Shown here: piece by piece, positions 10,164-21,093 of the stretch
Numbering within the stretch: position 1 is the stretch's first letter
Layout: the number at the start of each line of letters is the position of its first letter
Source: Taxillus chinensis
Taxonomy: Eukaryota; Streptophyta; Magnoliopsida; Santalales; Loranthaceae
Assembly: GCA_023512835.1 (NCBI GenBank)
Contig: CM042087.1
Span: 20,403,260 to 20,467,259, forward strand
Reading direction: 5' to 3'
DNA: 64,000 bases
Position numbers and translations under genes: made by a program
The notes under the pieces: generated by a model
Databases searched by the model: none
Told to the model about the DNA's origin: nothing
The model's input: the letters and a program-made list of their open reading frames with translations, nothing else

Positions 10164-10617
10164 TTCGTATCATCATCGTGTTGTATACTCAGACATTCCG
10201 TAGCTTTAAACGCTACCCTCTATTCTTTCCAAGCTATTTTCTCATCTCAGTCAGTATATTTGAATCTAACCTCATGAATCTGTAGCTCTCCGTATAGTCC
10301 TTCAAGGGGAGCATACTGCCAGTTCTTGTCAGCTTGCATCTGGAGCTGTTTGGAGTAGTAGCGATCCAGCAAGGAATGGAAAAACTTGTCATTCATTTGG
10401 AATTAAGTGTAATGCTCATTGATAGTTTTCAGGTCGAGAATGAGCTTGCCGAATCTCCAGTAGATGCTCTCGAGGGATTCGCCAGGTTTATGAGTGAAGC
10501 TCTCAAAGTTCTGCCTGAGAGCACAGATGACGTTTTGCATTTGGGACTGACTCCCCTCATAGAGGATTGTCAATTTATCCCAGATAGCTTTCGCTGTCGT
10601 GCAGCCCTGGACGTCCG
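10164..10617 (-). pseudogene. Copia gag (UBN2-type) fragment, oldest layer
   Basis: Read on the minus strand from 10617, the frame gives TDVQGCTTAKAIWDKLTILY, then ALRQNFESFTHKPGESLESI and FGKLILDLKTINEHY, a typical UBN2/gag polypeptide of Copia elements. It parallels the gag of the SIRE-like element at 30503-31792 (TDVQ..TAK..W.KL..IYEG) but is clearly a different family. A TAA at 10403-10405 interrupts it. The left side is cut by element B's LTR and the right by element C's LTR, so this fragment is probably the receiving sequence for both; the rest should lie outside the window. Confidence 0.8.
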
Positions 10618-11199
10618 TGTCATGCCCCGAATTTCCAACCCGAGGAAATCGGTTCGTGAATCCCCTTTACCCACGCTGTGGATAAGGGGTTGAAGTGAAA
10701 TAACTTCGGACAGGGTCACAACCCAAATCAGAAATTCACCAAGGCAAAACAAATGACTTTATTAGATTTGAAACACGTCAACAAAGCAAGCATGCCTTTA
10801 TTACATTATTACAATTTAGTCTCCTTTACAACATCTCCCCACTGGGGTTACAAGGCCTCACAAAAATAACATAATACAAATAACATTAAACAAGCCACAA
10901 AACAGAACTGTCTTCCACCTTGGTGTTCCCACCTAACGCCTGTAGGTTCCTAAAAGAAAACACATTGAAGTTGGAGGGGTGAGCAGCCACAGCTTAGTAG
11001 GGATCATATCTCCCCAACCCATCCCATGCCCCTAGCATCTACATGAGGACGTCCACAAGTGCAGTGTCGTGGCAATAAGATATACGCAGTTTTTAATCCA
11101 GTCAAGCGCTAAAATATAAGTCACAGAACAAGAACAACTTTTGCCACAGCCACACAGGCTAACGTATCCACAGGCACACAGGCCAACATAAACAGTCCT

Positions 11200-11335
11200 G
11201 GGCTTCCACAGCTATCGGGTTCCAAAACAGTCTCGAGCTTCCACAACCACTGGGTTCCAAAATAGTCCCGGGCTTCCACAGCCACCGGGTTCCAAAACAG
11301 ACCCGGGCTTCCACAGCCACCGGGTTCCAAAACAA
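11200..11335 (-). repeat. 35-bp minisatellite, four copies
   Basis: The word TCCAAAA recurs at 11221, 11256, 11291 and 11326, an exact 35-bp period. The unit contains CCCGGGCTTCCACAGCCACC. The same unit occurs about three times at 61549-61650 (other orientation) and about five times at 62705-62885, so copy number varies among LTRs of one family. Apparent reading frames through it are artefacts of the period. Confidence 0.92.
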
Positions 11336-11635
11336 ATACACAGCACACTTAGCCACACAGGCAAAACATCAAACACTAAACATGCACAGCCTCACAGTCA
11401 TAACATTGAACACATAGCGTGCACACATTCACAGGCTCTCAAACTTAGTCACACAGACATAAAACCAAACACATAGCATGCACACATTCACATGCTCACA
11501 AACTCAGCCACACAGGCATAAAAACAAACACCTAGCATGTGTAATCCCCAGCCTCAAGAGCATATATACAAATATCCAAGCAAAGTACACCATTGAAGGC
11601 CAACATTCATATAGGAGGTCACACCTATATGGATT

Positions 11636-11638
<3 letters not shown>

Positions 11639-11686
<48 letters not shown>
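11639..11686. repeat. (AT)n microsatellite
   Basis: An uninterrupted AT dinucleotide run of about 48 bp in the leader part of the LTR, between the promoter and the 35-bp repeat. Other family members have only short ATATAT at this place (for example 9225-9237). Confidence 0.97.
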
Positions 11687-11921
11687 AGAATATATAACAA
11701 ACTGCTTATCACAAGGCGAAAACCCTGGGATAGGTTCAAGGAGGAACAGAACCCCTACCTTCAAAGGTTCCTCCTGGCTCTTGCTCCCACGCTAGATGTC
11801 ATCCACCCATGCGAATCACCCCAGCAGCAGCGCTCAAGAACTCTCTCTCTCTCACTCTCTCTGCGATGGCTGCGGCGGCTGACAACAAAAAGCCTAAACC
11901 TAAAACAAAGAGAGCTCCTCC

Positions 11922-12070
11922 TTATATAGACCTCACTTATCAAAACAACATAGTTTTGATAAATGAACTCCTACCATCAAAATGTCGTAGTTTTGATAAA
12001 TGAAATCCCACCATCAAAATGACATAGTTTTGATAAATGAAACACAACATCAAAACGACGTAGTTTTGAT
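11922..12070 (-). promoter_or_regulatory. Core promoter with four palindromes (LTR C)
   Basis: TCTATATAAG lies at 11922-11930 on the minus strand. Directly upstream, four copies of ATCAAAA-N-GTTTTGAT-type palindromes occupy 11939-11960, 11976-11997, 12013-12034 and 12049-12070, at 36-37-bp spacing. Three keep an ACGT- or TCGT-like centre. LTRs A, B and D have two copies at the same place, so this LTR has amplified its promoter-proximal element. Confidence 0.78.
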
Positions 12071-12659
12071 AAATGAAATACACCATCAAAGACTCATAAA
12101 ACACTACCTCGAAGATCACTGCCTCGGAGCCTCGAAGATCGCTGGAAACGCGGCTTCGAAGATCTGTCTCGAAGATCAAACCTTTAACCCTCAAACCTTC
12201 GAACTTCGACCCTCAGACCTTCGACCGTACAACACAAATCTTCGAGTCTTCCACCTTTCGATCCAGGCGTTCGCCCAGGGTACTGTTCATCTTCGTTCCA
12301 GCTTGTTCTTCCCAAAACACTGGTCATTACATCCTCTCCCCCTTAAGATGTTTCATCCTCGAAAGGAAACTACATGCCACTAGGACTACGAGGAATAACA
12401 AACACATGCAACCCACTATACAAAACGCAAGCCACAACACACAAATAGATCATACACCGCACACAGCACATAACAGGACATATGTCCATAAACTCAACAA
12501 GGCACCACCACAATGTATATAACACATACACGCATGTCACAAATACGCATCTCAAATACAAATTAACATCTAAAGAGGACAATATGCAACACATAAACAA
12601 CTAGCACAGAAAATCACATCACTATCTCTTGGCCAATAGCCACCTCCCACCCTCAAGCT

Positions 12660-13240
12660 TGTTCGTCCTCGAACAACTCCGGGTGTTGCTCACGCATCAT
12701 GGACTCACGTTCCCATGTATCCTCCTCAATGCCATGGTGCTACCACAGCACGCGAACCAAAGGAATAGCACGACCACGCAAACGCTTCTCCCACCGATCT
12801 AGTATACGGATAGGGGCCTCAACAACGGACATGTCATCCTCAATATCCAATGTCCCCCAATCGATCACATGAGTGGGGTCAGGATGATACTTTCTCAACT
12901 GGGACACATGAAACACATTGTGCAGCCGACTCAATCGCGGTGGCAACGCTAACCGGTATGCCATTGGCCCAACACGATCCATAACCGCAAAAGAACCAAT
13001 AAACCGCGGAGATAACTTGGAACCTCTGATAACGTGCATTTATGCCGTTATCCTAGACCTTATATAGGGTGTTTTAGCGTATGTTTTGTCCCTATTTGCA
13101 TGATATTTTCCACATCTATAATCTGTTTAATCATCCTCCCAAATTGCCAATGTCCACGACATGGGGAAACACGGAGAAACACATGATCTCCCACAGAAAA
13201 CTCCAAAGGTCACCACCGCTGATCTGTATGCACAATCGAT
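12660..13240 (-). pseudogene. Integrase C-terminus and chromodomain-like tail (element C), split
   Basis: From about 13040 to 12740 the minus strand reads GSKLSPRFIGSFAVMDRVGP, FHVSQLRKYHPDPTHVIDWG and APIRILDRWEKRLRGRAIPL, the GPY/F module and start of the chromodomain. The rest of the chromodomain (near 12730-12665) is in another frame. The 107-bp insertion at 13027-13133 separates this from a short upstream piece (13134-13210) resembling the FSVGDHVFL region. Just upstream lies the edge of the integrase deletion. Confidence 0.85.
13027..13133. mobile_element. 107-bp TG...CA insertion (tiny solo-LTR-like element)
   Basis: It begins TGATAACGTGCATTTATGCC and ends TTTAATCA. It interrupts the integrase of element C and is flanked by CCTC within ACCTC (13022-13026) and TCCTC (13134-13138), an imperfect 5-bp duplication. 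The first bases match the LTR start of the Athila-like element here (minus strand from 46607 and 34727: TGATAACGTGCATTTTATGC), after which the sequences differ. It could be a very short solo LTR or a truncated LTR tip. Confidence 0.6.
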
Positions 13241-13245
13241 GAAGG

Positions 13246-13800
13246 TCACGAATCTCTGTCAGGCACAATCGACGATGGGACTCCATGCAGTCTCATAACC
13301 TCATTCACATATAGCTGGCTCCATGCCCCAATGGAGTCCCACTCTCGAATGGCAAGAAAATGGGCCGACTTCGTTAGCCGATCCACAATCACCCATATCA
13401 CGTATTTCCTCCCAGTGGTGGGTGGAAGACCTGTTACAAAGTCCATCGTTATGTGGTCCCACTTCCACTCCGCTATTGACAACAGCTGTAACATGCTCGT
13501 TGGCCACTGATGCTCAGCTTTCACTTGTTGACAAGTGAGGCACCTCAGAACAAAAGCAGCTACATCACATTTCATCCCAGGCCACCAAAAATGCCCCCGA
13601 AGTGCATGATACATCTTCATGCCCCTTGGATGCACAACAACTCTAGACTGATGAAACTCTCTCATCACCTCATCTCTGAGAGAAGAAGCCACTACTAACT
13701 GCCCCTGAAAAGATAACTCATGCTCAGGAACCTCTATCCAGTCCCCAGATAGCTCACCAGCCTCAATACGGGCATGAAGAACCTCACACTCAATATCCCC
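13246..13800 (-). pseudogene. Integrase N-terminus and partial core (element C)
   Basis: Open 148 codons on the minus strand from 13692. The zinc-binding part has [23 protein letters not shown] and CLTCQQVKAEH; the core has WKWDHITMDFVTGLPP with the first catalytic Asp and [10 protein letters not shown]. The frame ends just after PDRDS, which holds the second Asp. Compared with element A, about 390 bp including the catalytic Glu are missing, so integrase activity is impossible. The upstream linker (13693-13800) matches element A around 4600-4750. Confidence 0.9.
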
Positions 13801-15372
13801 AAATTATCCCTCCCGGACTCACTGGTACAACTCAGGTACAACAATAATAGGACTCAGCACTGTCCTACCATCACGAGCAATAGGCTGCAACTGCAATATC
13901 GCCAATTGCTCCATCAGCTTCCACTCTCTGACTGCCACCTCAGCTTTTCCTTTCCTGCTCAACGCGTCAGCTACAACATTGACCTTGCCCGAGGTATAGG
14001 CAAGAGTAAAGTCAAAGGTCTGCAAATACTCCACCTATCTCCTCTGCCTCAAATTCAAGTCCTTCTGAGTAAAGATGTACTGAAGGCTCTAGTGATCTCA
14101 GAACACCATAAACTTCTCTCCCAAAAGGTAATGCTGCCAACTCTTCAAGGCAAAGATGACAGCCGCCAACTCAAGATTATGAGTAGGGTAATTCTGCTCA
14201 TGAGGTTTCAGCTGCCTCGACCCATAAGCTACTACACTGTGCTCCAGCATAGGCACACACCCCAAACCAATCCTGGACGCATAACAATACACCTCATATG
14301 GGATATCCTCCCTAGGTAACCTCAACATAGGTGCGGTGGTCAAACGGGTTTTGAGAGCCTTAAACGCTTGCTGACACTTGTTAGTCCACTCAAACTTCAC
14401 TCCCTTCCGGGTCAATGCCATCATAGGAGCCACCAAACGGGAGAACCCCTCTATAAAACGACGATAATACCCCGCCAAGCCAAGGAAACTACGAACCTCA
14501 AAGACATTGGTTGGCCTCTCCCATAATGACACAGCCTAAATCTTAGCTGGGTCCACCCTCACACCCTTAGCTGACACTACATGGCCAAGAAAGTGAACCT
14601 CCTGCATCCAAAACTCACATTTGCTAAACTTAGCAAACAACTGCTGGTCCCTCAAGGTTTGCAACACTGTCGCTAAATGCTCCACATGCTCCCTCTCAGT
14701 CTTGGAATACACCAAGATATCATCTATAAACACCACAACAAAGGAATCCAAATATGGAGCAAAGACCTGGTTCATCAAATGCATGAACACTGCTTGTGCG
14801 TTAGTGAGCCTGAAAGGCATCACTACCCACTCATAGTGCCCATACCTGCACCGAAAGCAATCTTAGGGATGTCGTCCTCCCTAACCCTTAATGGGTGATA
14901 CCCCAATCGTAGATTTATCTTGGAAAACCACTGGGCCCCACTCAACTGGTCAAATAAGTCATCTATCCGAGGCAACGGATACTTGTTCTTCACAGTCACC
15001 AAATTCAGCTTCTTGTAGTTAATGCAGAGGCGGAGCGTGCCATCTGCTTTCTTTGCATAGAGCACCGGAGCACTCTAGGGTGAGGTACTTGGTCTGATAT
15101 ACCGATGGTCCACCAACTCCTCTATTTGCCTCTGAAGCTCTCTCAACTCGGCTGACCCCATACGATATGCCACTTGGGAGATTGGGCCGTCCCGATACCA
15201 ACTCAATAGTGAACTCCACACTTCTCTTAGGAGGTAAACTCTTCAACTGTTCAGGAAAGACATCCTGAAATTGGTCAACAACTACTGGCCACACTCTCTT
15301 TTCTACTTTCCCCTCCCCAGCAAAGGTTAGGGCTGCCAACGTGTGGGTAATGGCACCCCACTGGTCCAGCAC
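13801..15372 (-). pseudogene. RT and RNase H (element C)
   Basis: Segments on the minus strand: start of RT at 15372-15019 (ending in shifted frame), 15065-14823 with [13 protein letters not shown] and [20 protein letters not shown], 14823-14536 with [12 protein letters not shown] and [14 protein letters not shown], then 14532-14098 with [16 protein letters not shown] and RNase [15 protein letters not shown]. In RNase H the expected Asp of CDAS is Tyr. The tail 14034-13819 has [14 protein letters not shown] and ADALSRKGK. Stops or frame changes separate all segments. Confidence 0.9.
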
Positions 15373-15381
15373 TGGCCCAGC

Positions 15382-15849
15382 TCAACTCGCCTCACAATCC
15401 CACTCCCCCTGCAGGGTGCAAGAAGTCCCTGCAGGTGTCACGAAGGATACACGCCGTCGATAACAATCTATCTTGGCCTGAAAAGCCATAAGCCAATCCA
15501 TACCCAAAATCAGGTCAAATATACGTAAGGGCATCATGTACAAATCGAAACTAAGCTCCAAATCCCCTACAGTTAACACACAGTCACGGCATATGCGCCG
15601 CACCTCAATCATACGCCCCACCGGAGACTCCACTTCTAGGGGTCTCTCTTCCTCAAAACATGTGAATCCCAACCCCTCAATCAGAAGTTCAGCAACTAAT
15701 GAACAGGATGCACCCGTATCAAAAAGAACAGAAGCAAGCGTACGAGAGATCAAAAGGGTACCTCTAACCACCGATGGTCCTGCTCCACCCTCCACCGGTG
15801 GAGGTGGTAGCTCAGCCTCCTCCTGGGGTGTTGCATTCAGCGCAAACAC
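15382..15849 (-). pseudogene. Aspartic protease (element C)
   Basis: Open 155 codons. The retropepsin active site reads [15 protein letters not shown] near 15730, followed by [20 protein letters not shown] and a conserved tail [18 protein letters not shown]. The domain is close in length and sequence to that of element A (about 114-640). It would cut Gag-Pol, but the surrounding polyprotein is broken. The stop at 15382 interrupts the link to RT. Confidence 0.9.
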
Positions 15850-15983
15850 CCTCCCTTGGACGTACCGATGGTCGGCTCACTCACTGGACGGTTCCCACCA
15901 TGGCTGCCTCCAGCTTCAGTTTGCTGCCGCTCTGGCCTCCTCTAAGGTCGGGTCTGGCTAGATCCTGCCTGACTAGCCTGCCA

Positions 15984-16721
15984 TTAACGAGCTGGCCTCT
16001 CTGCTGGTGCATGGAAACTAGCATCACTCCTCATACTAGGTGCCAAGCCTCCTGCTCCCTTGTTGCCACTCCTGCAAACCCGGCTCAAATGGCCCTCTCG
16101 TCCATACCGCGTAACGCCAGCCGGTCCTTCTTGGACACTCCCTCCTGAAGTGGCCTTGTTCCCCACAACAATGACAACTGTTGGAGAGACCTCCTACTGA
16201 ACCTCCCTGCCTACTGCCGCCAAAGGTGAACCTCCTTGGGTTCACAGATGGTTATCCCCGGCTGCGGAAGGAACTGCTATCTCTCTCCTCAGTCTTGGGC
16301 CTCTTGGACCCTGAATCACGCTCAGATCCGCCCTGCAACTGGCGACCCTGATGGGCCTGCCTCCCATCATCCAGCTCCCTCTCAGCTATACGAGTTGTCT
16401 CCACAACCTCAGCATAGGTCCTTAAATGTAGAATCGCCACCCTCTGCCTAAGGGCTGGCCTGAGACCCAAGGTGAACTTGTGGGCCTTCAGGTCCTCCTT
16501 TGCCACAGTCTCGGGAGCAAATCTACTCAAGCTCCAAAACTCCTGCTCAAACTCGGGCACCGTCTTTGATCCTTGCTTCAGGCTGTCAAATTCCTCCCTC
16601 TTCTGCCATCTCAAGGACTCAGGAAAAACTCATCGTGGAAGAGTTGCAAGAACTCCTCCCACAACATGAACTGCACTGCACGGCTCCCTATGACACTCTG
16701 CCACCACTCCAAAGCATCCCT
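15984..16721 (-). pseudogene. Gag with CCHC zinc knuckle (element C), truncated
   Basis: Minus strand from 16614: RWQKREEFDSLKQGSKTVPE, FWSLSRFAPETVAKEDLKAH and LGLRPALRQRV, typical of Ty3 Gag (Retrotrans_gag). Further down (about 16185-16130) is a zinc knuckle, CHCCGEQGHFRREC, fitting C-X2-C-X4-H-X4-C. Several frame changes occur between 16250 and 15984. At 16721 the gene is cut by solo LTR D; WRDALEWW spans the insertion site when D is ignored. The N-terminal half is missing because another LTR starts at 62222. Confidence 0.87.
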
Positions 16722-17559
16722 TGTAATGACCCGTGTTTTGAGATGTGTAGAGTTAGCCACAGTTTTGCCTTTTAAGTGGCAATTTTCTAGTTTTTGGGGA
16801 ACTTCTACTCATGGACTTCAGCCAAATCATTTTATTTACCAAATAGGGACCTTTTGACGAAAGAGGGTAGCCTAGGGAGGCAGAAATAGAGTGCACGTCA
16901 TATGGGGCATTATGATGTGCAAAGGATATTATTGTATGCCTGCCTTCTACATGATGCAAGGAAGCTTGGGGTAGAATTTCAAAGCATTTGGAGCTGCACG
17001 TCATATGGGGATATGATGTGCATTATGGCGTGCAGCCATATTTTTGTATCGTCACCTTGGTTTTGTTATTCTAATCATCTTTTCCCAAAGGACCATATTG
17101 GAATTATGAGTGTCATCACTGGTTTTCGTCCGGGCCCGTTTGGGGTGAGCTTAAACTAGACCAATGGTGAGAAAATTTAGAGTCGCCACCAACTATTTTT
17201 GGGGTACAGTTGGATACCCTCTACTTTAAGTAGTTTAAAGGTGTGGTTTGCATTATCAGAGAAGGGTTCGAGAGTTGGTTACATGTAGGGAAGGGTTAGC
17301 ACCCCTACAGCGCCCTTTCGGTATCTATTTTCGGAGGAGGAGGTTTTCTATTTTATTTGCACTGCCACGACTGGGTTAGATTTCCTAAAAAAGTCTATGA
17401 TTTTTATTTAGCTAAGTTATTTATGAAAATCATGATTAAAATGGATTTACCCTAAATTTTTAAAGCGCATCCTAAAAGTTTTGGTTTTTTGTTTGAAGTG
17501 GGGAATGAGATCCTAGGGGTTTGTTTTGGTTTTTGGTTTTGTTTTGGAAATTGAAGTCC

Positions 17560-17780
17560 TAAAATGGAAATATATTTTTTACTTTCCTTTTTTTGGTTTT
17601 TTTTACAAAACATTTTTTGGTTTTTGTGTTTTGTTAAAAAAAACGTTTTGTCTTTGTTTTTGTTTTGTTTTTTTGTTTTTTTGTTTTTTTTTTTTTGTTT
17701 TTGGAAAAACATTTTGTTTGTTTTTTTTTTGTTTTTTTGTTTTTTTTTGGCAAACCCTTTTTTTTTTTTTTCTTTTGAAA
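17560..17780. repeat. T-rich low-complexity tract
   Basis: Long runs of T broken by single G, A or C, in the LTR of the Ogre-like element. The matching tract in the other LTR is 58560-58735 and lacks a block of about 24 bp near 17603. Phe/Leu- or Lys-rich frames here are translations of the tract and not genes. Confidence 0.95.
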
Positions 17781-18670
17781 CCCAAAGTCACGCTTGTTAC
17801 AAATGCACATCAAAATAATGAACACATAAAAATAAACGTGGAGTGTGTGATTATGACATCCATAAATAAGCAAAAATAAAGCCACTCTTTTTTCTTCTTT
17901 CTTTTCATCTCTATTTTATTTATCTATTTTTTTTTTTGCGCTCCCCTTTTTTCTAGCTTTCTTTCTCTCTTTTTCTCTCTTTTTTTTACCTTTTCTTTTA
18001 CTGTTTACATATTACAAGTATAACAAAATACACAAAACAAACCAACAAAATAGAAATGATTACAACGCTAAAAGAGAGGAAACAAAAATAAAACGAAATA
18101 CAAATAAGTGAAAAAGGAAGAGAAAACAATAAAAAGGGTAAGTGAATCAACTTTAAAGATCACCACGTCCGAGTTCTCCTGTTGGCGTTGGTAGTGCTGG
18201 AGGAACCTCCAAATTCAGTGGAAAGCTGTGAACCCGCGCCTGTGCAGTGCGCTGGAGCTTAGTCGGAGTTTGAAATTGACGTCGAAGGTGAACTGGAAGT
18301 GGGGAAGGATTGGAGAAAGGCTCTTGGGATTTTTTTGGATTTTCGTGGTTTTTTTTTAGAGAGAGATTGGAACGAAGACTCCTGGGATTTTCTTTGATTT
18401 TCGTGGGTGTTTAATCTATGGACTAGGGCATTTTCTTAGGAAGGAGCTTGGGCGTTTTTTGATGTGAGGACTTTGGGGAAAAGGAAGAGCTTGGGCGTAA
18501 TCAGTGTCTGGGTGTAATCTGGGCGTTCTCTCAGAAAGTTTTTGGTCGTCTGAACTCTGGGGTGTTCTCTGGTTTTTTTTTCTGCAGAAGTTTCCTTCTT
18601 CTTTTTTTGGATAAGGAAGTTGGGTATGAAAAAATGGCAAAAGGGTTTTTCATAAGAGATGAGGGGTCTC

Positions 18671-20680
18671 TATAGGTCCCAAAGTGAGTCTAGAGGGGGG
18701 TGAATAGACTTTCGTCGCGTGCGGAAGCTAGACTATTAGCTAGTTTTGGATTCCTCTATAGATGACTATGATGGAAGTATTTATGGAGAGGATGACAGGA
18801 GTATTGAGGATAGTGTGAGTGATGATGAACTATCAGACAAAACTAAAATAAGAGTAAATGCTCTTTTGTCTTCAGATCTCAGTTGTGAAAGAGAAGGCTT
18901 ATGATAGATCGAAGTATGGATAACAGACAACACAAAGATCAAGACTTAATGGAAGTGCTAGATCTTTGATGAATAACAAGATTCGTGAATAAAAGAATGG
19001 ATTGCTCTTGTTCTCGATTCAACACGGCGCACAGCACTTTTTCAATTTTTCTCCGTTTTTCTCTCTCTCTCTTGTATTGGAACTCTTTTTTTTTTTAGTT
19101 CTGCTTAGTCTTGTATTTCTCTAAGTCCCTCAGAACCAATATCTTGTGTTCTGTGTGTTTCCTTCTTTTGAGAGAGAGGTTAAACTCTTGATTTTGTCGT
19201 TAAGTGCGTGAGAGATATATTTTAAAGATTAAAGTGCTCGTGCGCCAAGTTGTCCATCCCGACAGACTGACTTCCCGCCACTGAAAATGTGGAATGTCAG
19301 GGGATGGGTTGATCTGCTTTGATTTGCAGATTAGTTGCCCATACTGCGTATTTGGCATGCAGTCGATCTTGGCTGTTCATCCGTGGATGGAAGTTGGCAG
19401 CAATTAAAGTGTCATTAATGCGCTCAACTGCTCGGGACGGCACAGACTTGCTGTACAAACCCTAGCTGACAATATCGCTAAGTGGTTGTGTTTAGGGTTG
19501 TAAGATTGCCTCGGAGGTAGATGCCTCGTAGGTTCGGTGACTCAAAGATTTCAGTTAGCACCTGTAGAAAGTTGCGAAGTTCTGCTTCAGGCTTTATGGT
19601 GTTTCTGTGAGTCTATGACTCACATCTTCGAGTCTTCGAGGCTAGAGGTCATGTTGGATTAGCCTTTTATGTCACTCTGTTAACTAAAGTCTACAACTCT
19701 GCGTGTCTACGACTCTACGAGTCTGCGACTCTTCGAATAACGCTTAGAGTGACTTCTTCGAGTTCAGCTAGTGTACCTGTTATTGTAGCTACGAGTCTAC
19801 GACTCTAGTTCTACGGGTCTACGACCTTCGGGTCTCTCAGTTTACTATATTTGACTAAGTGGTCTGAAAATCTTCGACTCTACGAGTCTTCAACTTCGCT
19901 TTTCTTCCTTAGTCTTTCACAAAGGTCATAAACTGAGTTCCTGTATAGCTACGACCCTTTAGCTACAACTCCCTGCCATCGATCTCCGAGTCTGGAAGTG
20001 TGGCAATTTCTCTATAGTGATTGTGTCCCTTGAGTCTACAAGTCTACGACTCTACGACCCTTGAGTTACAGTTTCATTTGTTTGCCAGTCTTTAAAGTAT
20101 TGACTCTTCGACCTTCAACCTACGAGTCTACGAGTTCAGTTTTCTTAACCGTGTTCGATGGCTTGGACTCTACGACTTTCAATCTATGAGTCTACGAGTC
20201 CGGTTTTCTTTACACTGTTCGAAGGCTTTGACTCTGCGACTTTCGATCTACGAGTCTACGAGTCCTATTTTCATAATAGTGTTCGAAGGTATCGACCCTA
20301 CGACTCTACGAGTCTTCGAGTCTAATGATAATTGAAGTTCTGTTAATTGTCTTAAGTATTTATGGGGACTCTACGAGTTTACGAGTCATTTAGCTTTGGT
20401 TACTGCTCTTAACACTTCTTCGACTCTACGAGTCTCCAAGCTTATTGACACTTACAGTAACACTCTCTTTTCCATACTGTGACTCTACGACCTTCAACCC
20501 TGGATCTACGAGTTGCAATGTTCTGTCACTGTTTCACCTTGAGTCTCCAGACTCTACGAGTCTACGAGTCTCTTGCCAATACGTCCTATGATAGTTTCAC
20601 TTCTACGAACTTCGACTCTTCGACCCTACGACCTTCGGTTCTTCGAGTCTCCAACTTCATCAAATCCTATATTTCCAAGA
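18671..20680 (-). repeat. 3' LTR of the SIRE-like element (2,010 bp)
   Basis: The plus-strand left edge reads TATAGGTCCC where the 5' LTR has TGTAGGACCC, so the terminal TG has become TA. The inner edge is TTTCCAAGA against TTTCCAACA. The half nearest the internal region (about 19618-20660) is built of TACGAGTC/GACTC words. It is shorter than the 5' LTR mainly because it has about three rather than five copies of a 64-bp unit. Confidence 0.92.
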
Positions 20681-21093
20681 ATCTCCCCCTATTTAATGTA
20701 AGCTGATAATGGGTAAATACATGAAGTCTGAGACTACGAGTTTGATGAGCAATTTTAAATTAATTAGAAGAGATCTTTGCGTGTAAAGAATGGAGAAGTT
20801 CAAATTTTCAAAAATACACACTCCTCTCCCCCATAGGCATGAAGGTTGCGTTAGCTGGCTCTTGTCAAAGATAACTCCCCCTACAAACTTGCTCCCCCTG
20901 AGAGAAACAACACTCCCCCTTTCTGGGGTGAGGAACAAGCACCAGAACATAAACCTCATGGGAGCAAGATAAGAAAGCACAGAATAGCATGCAGCAGAGC
21001 AAAGATATACATAAAAAGTAACTGACAGTAAGAAGTACACATAAAAGTGAAAAGCAAGAAAAGCAGTGTACAAGGAATTAGAGTACAAGACAG

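Larger units (their letters stand above)
10618..12331 (-). repeat. 3' LTR of element C (1,714 bp)
   Basis: On the plus strand it runs from TGTCATGCCCCG to GGTCATTACA, so in element orientation it begins TGTAATGACC and ends GGGGCATGACA. The R/U5 half matches the other Tekay-like LTRs (35-bp repeat, CCCACCTAACGCC block). The U3 half (12075-12331) lacks the CACGTG repeats and is instead a cluster of TCGAAG/CTTCGAC words, so it appears to have a different U3 joined to the same downstream LTR. Confidence 0.92.
10618..16721 (-). mobile_element. Tekay-like element C (3' LTR to gag)
   Basis: On the minus strand: gag and CCHC knuckle (16721-15984), protease (15849-15382), RT/RNase H (about 15372-13819), integrase (13692-12740), polypurine tract (12344-12332) and 3' LTR (12331-10618). 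The order and motifs match element A closely. The integrase has lost about 390 bp including the catalytic Glu. A 107-bp TG...CA insertion sits at 13027-13133 and solo LTR D interrupts gag at 16721. After D, only CCA (62219-62221) remains before another LTR, so the 5' end of C is outside the window. GTCCG (10613-10617) is its left TSD candidate. Confidence 0.9.

Noticed and set aside
11121..11356. Open frames on the minus strand in the 35-bp repeat, also at 61455-61748 and 62452-62941
   Set aside because: The frames exist only because the repeat lacks stops in some phases; the products are internally repetitive.
17452..17885. Phe- and Lys-rich open frames, repeated at 58542-58839
   Set aside because: They translate the T-rich low-complexity tract of the Ogre-like LTR; no domain, and the two copies differ by indels that shift the frame.
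20479..20706. Small frames in the SIRE-like LTR arrays (also 33209-33455 and 33669-33887)
   Set aside because: Products of the GACTC word array; repetitive and not conserved between the two LTRs.
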